Part shown: positions 58,796 through 64,000 of the stretch, piece by piece | How positions within the stretch are numbered: position 1 is the stretch's first letter | Layout of the letters: every line of letters begins with the position of its first letter | Origin: Amycolatopsis jejuensis | GTDB lineage: Bacteria; Actinomycetota; Actinomycetes; Mycobacteriales; Pseudonocardiaceae | Direction: 5' to 3' | DNA: 64,000 bases | Assembly (NCBI RefSeq): GCF_000717335.1 | Contig: NZ_JNYZ01000006.1 | Coordinates: 310,001 to 374,000 of the forward strand | Made by a program: the position numbers and the translations under genes | Notes under the pieces: model-generated | The model's database searches: none | What the model was told of the DNA's origin: nothing | The model's input: only the letters and a program-made list of their open reading frames with translations

Positions 58796-59533
58796 TCACT
58801 CCCAGCGGAAGAATCGGGCGGCGAGTACCGAGCACGCGACCGTGACGACGGCCAGCGAGACCAGCGGCAGCAGGTGCGGCGCGTGTCCGGCGGCGGTGTC
58901 GCGCAGGCTGCTCAGCGTCGCGCCGAGCGGCAGCACCTCGGTGATGTGCTGGAGCAACGGGGGTAGCAGCTCCTTGGGCACCCACACCCCGCCCAGCGCC
59001 AGCATCGGCAGGAACACGGCCGCGCCGAGACCGTTCGCCGCGCGCGTGCTCGGTGCGACTGCCGCGAGCAGAGTGCCGACGGAGAACAACGCCACCGCAC
59101 CCAGCACGGTCACCGCCAGGAACCCGCCCGGATTCCGCGGCAGCGCCATCCCGAGCGCGATCCTGCCCACCCCCACGACGAGCAGGATCGCGACCACAGC
59201 GGCGCCGAGATTCACCACCAGCTGTGCGGCCAGCAGCCGGGACGGCGGCACCGGGCTCGCCGCGAGCCGCTTCAGCACGCCCTTTTCGCGGTGCGCCGCC
59301 ATCGCGCCGGGGTACAGGTTCAGCGCGAGGACGCCCAGCAGGATCGCCACGGCCATCGGCGCGATCAGCGTGGCCAGCGACGACTGGCCGCCGTACTGCG
59401 CACTCGGCTCGCGCGAACCCGGCATCAGCCCGAAGATCAGCAGCAGCGCCAACGGGATTCCGGCCACCACAGCCGGTGCGCCGGGGTCGCGCAGGAACAT
59501 TTTCGCCTCGGCGGCAGTCAGTTTGGTCAGCAT
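58796..59533 (-). CDS. ABC-2 type transporter permease
   Basis: A 245-residue ABC-2 permease with six hydrophobic segments (e.g. PAVVAGIPLALLLIFGL, LIAPMAVAILLGVLALNLYPG, LPMLALGGVWVP). The EKGVLKRLAASPVPPSRLL loop is the typical cytoplasmic contact with the ATPase. It partners the ATPase encoded 10 bases upstream. Drug or lipid-linked export is likely; the substrate is unknown. Confidence 0.92.
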   Translation of the reverse strand: MLTKLTAAEAKMFLRDPGAPAVVAGIPLALLLIFGLMPGSREPSAQYGGQSSLATLIAPMAVAILLGVLALNLYPGAMAAHREKGVLKRLAASPVPPSRLLAAQLVVNLGAAVVAILLVVGVGRIALGMALPRNPGGFLAVTVLGAVALFSVGTLLAAVAPSTRAANGLGAAVFLPMLALGGVWVPKELLPPLLQHITEVLPLGATLSSLRDTAAGHAPHLLPLVSLAVVTVACSVLAARFFRWE

Positions 59534-59543
59534 GGTTCCCCCG

Positions 59544-60450
59544 TCAGTCCGGTTTCCGGCCGGTGAGCGCGACGAACGCGTCGTCGAGACTGGTCTGTTC
59601 GACCCGCAGGTCGCCCGCCACCACGTCAGCGCGGGCCAGGAACGACGTCACCGCCTGCAGCGCCCCGCGGCCCCCGGTCACCACCAGGTGCGTGCCGTGC
59701 CGTTCGACCTCGAGCACGTCGGGCAGGTCCTTGAGCGAGGCCGGGTCGACCGGCGCCGACGGCCGGAACCGGATGCGGTGCTCGCCGCCGGCCCGCCCGA
59801 CCAGCCCCGGCCGGCGTGTCGATCGCGACGACGCGCCCGGAGCCGATCACGGCGATCCGGTCGCACAGCCGTTCCGCCTCTTCCATGAAGTGCGTGACCA
59901 GCACGACCGTCACGCCTTCCGCACGCACGGCTTCGACGAGATCCCACGTGTCACGCCGGGCCTGCGGGTCGAGGCCGGTGGTGAGCTCGTCCAGCACGAC
60001 CACCTCGGGACTGCCGATCAGCGCGAGCGCAATCGACACCCGCTGCTGCTGCCCGCCGGACAGCCTGCGGTACGCGGTGTCCCGCTGCTCGGTGAGCCCG
60101 AGCAGGTCCAGGAGCCGCTCCGGATCGGCGGGGGTGCGGTACATCGCGGCGAACAGGCCGAGCACCTCGCCGACCCGCAGCCGTTCGGGCAGGCGGCTTT
60201 CCTGCAGCTGCACGCCGAGGCGCTGACGCAGCTCACGGACGTCGCGCTGCGGGTCGAGCCCGAGCACCGAAACCGTGCCGCCGTCGGGCACCCGCAGGCC
60301 CTCGATGCATTCGACCGTGGTGGTCTTGCCTGCGCCGTTGGGGCCGAGGATCCCGAAGATCTCGCCCTGCTCGACGGTGAACGAGACGTCGTCGACCGCC
60401 TGTTTCCCGCGGTAGTGCTTGCGGAGGTGGCGTACCTCGATGACCGGCAT
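59544..60450 (-). CDS. ABC transporter ATPase, single-base frameshift near the 3' end
   Basis: The ATPase core is intact: Walker A GPNGAGKTT, signature LSGGQQQRVSIALAL, Walker B VVVLDELTTGLDPQ, H-loop THFMEEA. After AIDTPAG the frame is lost at a run of four G (plus-strand C 59805-59808). Removing one base gives the expected continuation (GLVGRAGGEHRIRFRPS... LRVEQTSLDDAFVALTGRKPD) to a stop at 59544, just before the permease. As written, translation instead ends at 59626 with an unrelated Arg/Gly-rich tail (275 residues). Either a sequencing error or a real recent frameshift that spoils the C-terminal domain. ATG 60450 follows GAGAGGGGAC. Confidence 0.85.
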
Positions 60451-60520
60451 CCCCGCTGTCCCCTCTCGGAATCGCAGTGCTTGCTGCGTTCGAGAATCGC
60501 GGTTCGGCCGCGCGGAAAGA

Positions 60521-61276
60521 TCAACGGAACGGGTCGGGATCCGCTCCACCGGCCGGAGCTTCCGCATCCACCGATCGGTTGATGCGGAAGTAGATCATCG
60601 GGTTGGCGCGTCCGGTGTGCACGGCTTCGGACAGGCCGAGTTCGCGGCGGAGCTCCCCGAGCCGAGCGGACGCGTGCGGGGCGCGGGCGCGCGCGGCCGT
60701 GAAGTACGGGGTGTGCGTTGTGTCCAGCCACCGCAACACTTCCTTGCCCTCGGTGAACGGCAGCGGGGTGGTGCGGTGGAACACGTCGTGCACGCTCACC
60801 GCCGCGTCCAGCCCCGGGAAGACGTCGGCGAGGTACCAGCGCGCGAACCGGGCGCCGTGGTCGGCGTCGACGAAGAGATAGTCCACATCGGACAGCCAAT
60901 CGCCGGTGAGCGTGCGGGCGTCGCCCTGGCGGAACTCCCAGCGGCCCTTCGCCAGCGAGGACGGCACGGTCGCCGCGGCGTGCCCGACGAGGTCCGCGGT
61001 GACCAGGTGGCCGGTGCCGTTGTCGGCGAGCGCACGCAGGAGCCAGCTCGTGGACCAGCCGTGCAGCGACCCGATCTCGACGACCTTCGCCGGGCGCTGC
61101 TGCCGCAGGAGCAGGTAGGTGATCTCGGCTTCGAGGTCGTCGAGCTGGGTCTTCATCGCGGGATGGCTCCGGCGATGCGCGCGCTGCGCGTCCTTCGCCG
61201 CCCGCAACGCTTCGGCGTGCTGCCGGTAGAGCGAGCACACGAGGTCGAGGGTCACCCGGTTGCCGATTTTCTCCAT
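60521..61276 (-). CDS. Class I methyltransferase (methyltransferase family 24-like)
   Basis: A 251-residue protein with a SAM-binding-type core, [19 protein letters not shown], then [19 protein letters not shown] and [22 protein letters not shown], features of the cephalosporin-hydroxylase/methyltransferase-24 group. The N-terminal helical part ([16 protein letters not shown]) may dimerise. It lies 70 bases upstream of the ABC ATPase in the same orientation, so cotranscription is possible. Substrate unknown. Confidence 0.83.
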   Translation of the reverse strand: MEKIGNRVTLDLVCSLYRQHAEALRAAKDAQRAHRRSHPAMKTQLDDLEAEITYLLLRQQRPAKVVEIGSLHGWSTSWLLRALADNGTGHLVTADLVGHAAATVPSSLAKGRWEFRQGDARTLTGDWLSDVDYLFVDADHGARFARWYLADVFPGLDAAVSVHDVFHRTTPLPFTEGKEVLRWLDTTHTPYFTAARARAPHASARLGELRRELGLSEAVHTGRANPMIYFRINRSVDAEAPAGGADPDPFR

Positions 61277-61358
61277 GCTGCCGATCGTGGCCGGGACCGG
61301 CGCCGGGGGTAATGCGGCCAGCCGCCGGATCCGGGGCGGGGAAATCCCCCGGTCCGGG

Positions 61359-61877
61359 TCAGGGATGCCGGCGCCAGGTCGCGGTCACGTCCTTTGTGGA
61401 CAACCAGGCGGCGAGGTCGTAACCGTGCGCGGCGAGCCCTTCGACGGTGGTGTAGGCGACCTCGAGCGCGTACTCGGCCTCGGCTTGCGGGAGCAGGCCT
61501 TCGGCGACGGCCGCCAGCAGTTCGTCGGTGTCGATCACGCGGACCGAGACCTTGTCCTTCAGGACCAGGTCGAGGTAGAGATCGGTGGCGACCCACTTTT
61601 CGCCTTCGCGGCGTACGCGGACGACGTCGAGGTAGAAGTCCTGGTCGCGTTCGTGGCCGGGGCTGAACCAGAAGTCGGTGATCCGCAGGCCGAGGCCGGG
61701 GAGCAGCCACGACTCGAGGTAGTGGAACTGTGCCCGCCCGGGTGCCGGACGCGCCAGGTACAGGCCGAACGGCTCCTCGCGGAACTCCTCCACCTCGCGG
61801 CGGATGCCTTTGTTGTCGACGTTGACGCGGGCGGCCGGGTCGAAGTACTCCACCTTCGGGGGGTGCAGGTCGCTCAT
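61359..61877 (-). CDS. DUF402 protein (FomD-like)
   Basis: A 172-residue DUF402 protein. Conserved features include [48 protein letters not shown] and the acidic DLYLDLVL strand, which in the FomD/Ntdp group form a metal-dependent nucleoside-diphosphate/CMP-phosphonate hydrolase site. Role here unknown. It diverges from uvrB. Confidence 0.85.
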   Translation of the reverse strand: MSDLHPPKVEYFDPAARVNVDNKGIRREVEEFREEPFGLYLARPAPGRAQFHYLESWLLPGLGLRITDFWFSPGHERDQDFYLDVVRVRREGEKWVATDLYLDLVLKDKVSVRVIDTDELLAAVAEGLLPQAEAEYALEVAYTTVEGLAAHGYDLAAWLSTKDVTATWRRHP

Positions 61878-61972
61878 CCGCCCATCCTGCCGTGGTGGCG
61901 GGCCGTCCCGCTTCCGCCGGGTGGGTTCATGCAGGTCAGCGGGGTGTCGCGGAAATTGTCGGTGGTGGCGCC

Positions 61973-61978
61973 TACCCT
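61973..61978 (+). promoter_or_regulatory. Probable -10 box of leaderless uvrB
   Basis: TACCCT ends seven bases before GTG 61986, with no ribosome site between. Confidence 0.5.
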
Positions 61979-61985
61979 GGTTCCC

Positions 61986-64000
61986 GTGGCTTTCGCAACC
62001 GAACACCCCGTCCTCGCCCAGTCCGACTTCCGGCCGGTCTCCGATGTACCCCGCACCGGCGGCCGGTTCGAAGTGGTCAGCGAGTACCAGCCCGCCGGTG
62101 ACCAGCCGGCGGCCATCGACGACCTCGAACGCCGGATCACGGCGGGCGAGAAGGACGTCGTGCTGCTCGGTGCCACCGGCACCGGCAAGTCGGCCACCAC
62201 CGCGTGGCTGATCGAGCGCGTCCAGCGGCCCACGCTGGTGATGGCGCCCAACAAGACGCTGGCCGCCCAGCTGGCCAACGAGCTGCGCGAGCTGTTCCCG
62301 CACAACGCGGTCGAATACTTCGTCAGCTACTACGACTACTACCAGCCCGAGGCGTACATCGCGCAGACGGACACGTACATCGAGAAGGACTCGTCGATCA
62401 ACGACGACGTCGAGCGGCTGCGCCACTCCGCCACGATGAACCTGCTGTCGCGCCGGGACGTCATCGTGGTCGCGTCGGTGTCGTGCATCTACGGACTCGG
62501 CACGCCGCAGTCGTACCTCGACCGGTCCACCAAGCTCACCGTCGGCGGCACGGTGGAGCGCGACGTGCTGCTGCGGGCATTGGTCGACGTGCAGTACACG
62601 CGCAACGACATCGCGTTCGCGCGCGGCACGTTCCGGGTGCGCGGCGACACGGTGGAGATCATCCCGGCGTACGAGGAGCTGGCCATCCGGGTCGAGCTCT
62701 TCGGCGACGAGGTCGACAAGCTGTACTACCTGCATCCGCTTACTGGGGACATCGTGCGCGAGGTCGACGAGGTGCGGATCTTCCCGGCCACGCACTACGT
62801 CGCGGGTCCGGAGCGGATGGAGAAGGCGATCCGCGGGATCGAGGCCGAGCTCGAGGAGCGGCTGGCCGACCTGGAGAAGCAGGGCAAGCTGCTGGAAGCG
62901 CAGCGGCTGCGGATGCGCACGGCCTACGACGTCGAGATGATGCGCCAGGTCGGGTTCTGCTCCGGCATCGAGAACTACTCGCGGCACATCGACGGCCGCG
63001 GCCCGGGAACCGCGCCGGCCACGCTGATCGACTACTTCCCCGACGACTTCCTGCTGGTCATCGACGAGTCGCACCAGACGGTGCCGCAGATCGGCGGCAT
63101 GTACGAGGGCGACATGAGCCGCAAGCGCAACCTGGTCGACTACGGGTTCCGGCTGCCGAGCGCGGTCGACAACCGGCCGCTCACCTGGGAGGAGTTCTCC
63201 GACCGGATTGGGCAGACGGTGTACCTGTCGGCCACGCCGGGTCCGTACGAGATGGGGCAGACCGGCGGCGAGTTCGTCGAGCAGGTCATCCGGCCGACCG
63301 GGCTGGTCGACCCGAAGGTGGTCGTGAAGCCCACCGAAGGGCAGATCGACGACCTGGTGCACGAGATCCGCGAGCGGGCGGAGAAGGACGAGCGCGTCCT
63401 GGTCACCACGCTCACCAAGAAGATGTCCGAGGACCTCACCGACTACCTGCTGGAGCTGGGCATCCGGGTCCGGTACCTGCACTCGGAGGTCGACACGCTG
63501 CGCCGGGTCGAGCTGCTGCGGCAGCTGCGGGCGGGCGATTTCGACGTGCTGGTGGGCATCAACCTGCTGCGGGAGGGTCTCGACCTGCCCGAGGTGTCCC
63601 TGGTGGCGATCCTCGACGCGGACAAGGAAGGCTTCCTGCGCAGCGGCACGTCGCTGATCCAGACGATCGGCCGCGCGGCGCGCAACGTGTCCGGCGAGGT
63701 CCACATGTACGCGGACAAGATCACCGACTCGATGCGGTTCGCGATCGAGGAAACGGACCGCCGCCGCGCCAAGCAGGTGGCGTACAACGAGGAACGCGGC
63801 CTCGACCCGCAGCCGCTGCGCAAGAAGATCGCCGACATCCTCGACCGCGTGTACTCGGAAGCGGAAGACTCCCAGGAGTCGGTCGCCGTCGGAGGCTCGG
63901 GCCGCAACGTTTCGCGCGGCAAGAAACCGGAACAGGGCGACCGCGTCCGCAGCTCGGGCATGCTCACCGACAAGAACGTGTCGGCCATGCCGCGCGCCGA
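61986..64000 (+). CDS. uvrB: Excinuclease ABC subunit B (3' end outside window)
   Basis: The first ~671 residues of UvrB, the damage-verifying helicase subunit of nucleotide excision repair. Walker A GATGTGKS at 62-69, the beta-hairpin region [27 protein letters not shown] in pieces, [17 protein letters not shown] [13 protein letters not shown], and helicase motifs [17 protein letters not shown] and [29 protein letters not shown] in pieces are intact. The C-terminal UvrC-binding helices are cut off. GTG 61986 is taken as a leaderless start. It is a housekeeping gene and not part of the antibiotic cluster. Confidence 0.95.
   Translation, partial: MAFATEHPVLAQSDFRPVSDVPRTGGRFEVVSEYQPAGDQPAAIDDLERRITAGEKDVVLLGATGTGKSATTAWLIERVQRPTLVMAPNKTLAAQLANELRELFPHNAVEYFVSYYDYYQPEAYIAQTDTYIEKDSSINDDVERLRHSATMNLLSRRDVIVVASVSCIYGLGTPQSYLDRSTKLTVGGTVERDVLLRALVDVQYTRNDIAFARGTFRVRGDTVEIIPAYEELAIRVELFGDEVDKLYYLHPLTGDIVREVDEVRIFPATHYVAGPERMEKAIRGIEAELEERLADLEKQGKLLEAQRLRMRTAYDVEMMRQVGFCSGIENYSRHIDGRGPGTAPATLIDYFPDDFLLVIDESHQTVPQIGGMYEGDMSRKRNLVDYGFRLPSAVDNRPLTWEEFSDRIGQTVYLSATPGPYEMGQTGGEFVEQVIRPTGLVDPKVVVKPTEGQIDDLVHEIRERAEKDERVLVTTLTKKMSEDLTDYLLELGIRVRYLHSEVDTLRRVELLRQLRAGDFDVLVGINLLREGLDLPEVSLVAILDADKEGFLRSGTSLIQTIGRAARNVSGEVHMYADKITDSMRFAIEETDRRRAKQVAYNEERGLDPQPLRKKIADILDRVYSEAEDSQESVAVGGSGRNVSRGKKPEQGDRVRSSGMLTDKNVSAMPRA

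Noticed and set aside
59800..59812. Programmed frameshifting in the ABC ATPase
   Set aside because: A plain G run without a slippery heptamer or downstream structure; an indel or sequencing error is more likely.
61986..64000. uvrB as self-resistance gene for a DNA-alkylating product
   Set aside because: It is the ordinary UvrB with housekeeping neighbours, more than 34 kb from the cluster and with its own leaderless promoter. Known PBD resistance proteins are UvrA-like.

Overview
The window is high-GC actinomycete chromosome. GTG starts, many 1-8 base gene overlaps, leaderless starts and the polA, rpsA, coaE-grpB and uvrB neighbourhood all fit. Gene content suggests Pseudonocardiaceae, perhaps Amycolatopsis; this is inference, since no 16S or taxon marker is present.

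Positions 1-27.35 kb hold most of a biosynthetic gene cluster that I read as a pyrrolobenzodiazepine (anthramycin/sibiromycin/tomaymycin-type) cluster. A leftward arm (asparagine-synthetase-like amidotransferase, P450, methyltransferase, gamma-glutamyltransferase-like C-C hydrolase, FAD oxidoreductase) and a rightward arm of 15 tightly packed genes diverge from a 453 bp intergenic region. The rightward arm encodes the 4-alkylproline branch (DOPA-cleaving VOC dioxygenase, LmbB2-like tyrosine hydroxylase, F420-type reductase, PhzF-type isomerase). It also encodes the kynurenine branch that makes the anthranilate half (kynureninase, tryptophan 2,3-dioxygenase, C-methyltransferase, kynurenine formamidase, kynurenine 3-monooxygenase) and two NRPS proteins (A-PCP and C-A-PCP-reductase) that condense the halves and release the product reductively as an aldehyde/imine. 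The operon continues into four genes not part of the usual pyrrolobenzodiazepine set: an NmrA-like protein, an NtaA-type flavin monooxygenase, a glutamine-synthetase-like ligase and a DUF1989-GcvT fusion. The cluster runs off the left edge, and no transporter, resistance gene or regulator is seen inside the window.

From 27.88 to 31.55 kb there is a decayed integrative element flanked by a 47 bp direct repeat of the 3' part of a tRNA gene. It carries two AT-rich genes of unknown function, a small coiled-coil gene and a broken tyrosine integrase.

From 31.5 kb on the content is mostly core chromosome. It holds the tRNA (anticodon CAA), an ANTAR response regulator, a complete branched-chain amino-acid ABC transporter operon, a PaaI-like thioesterase, polA, a 37 bp-period minisatellite and a 30-residue Cys-rich peptide gene. 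Next come a TetR/YhgE/ABC-like operon with a perfect palindromic operator, a GNAT enzyme and a methyltransferase, rpsA, a TetR/OsmC divergent pair and coaE-grpB. A threonyl-tRNA-synthetase paralogue follows, behind a Thr-codon leader peptide and attenuator. The end of the window holds a six-gene ABC exporter / two membrane glycosyltransferases / two-component system block (the ATPase is frameshifted), a methyltransferase, a DUF402 gene and the start of uvrB.
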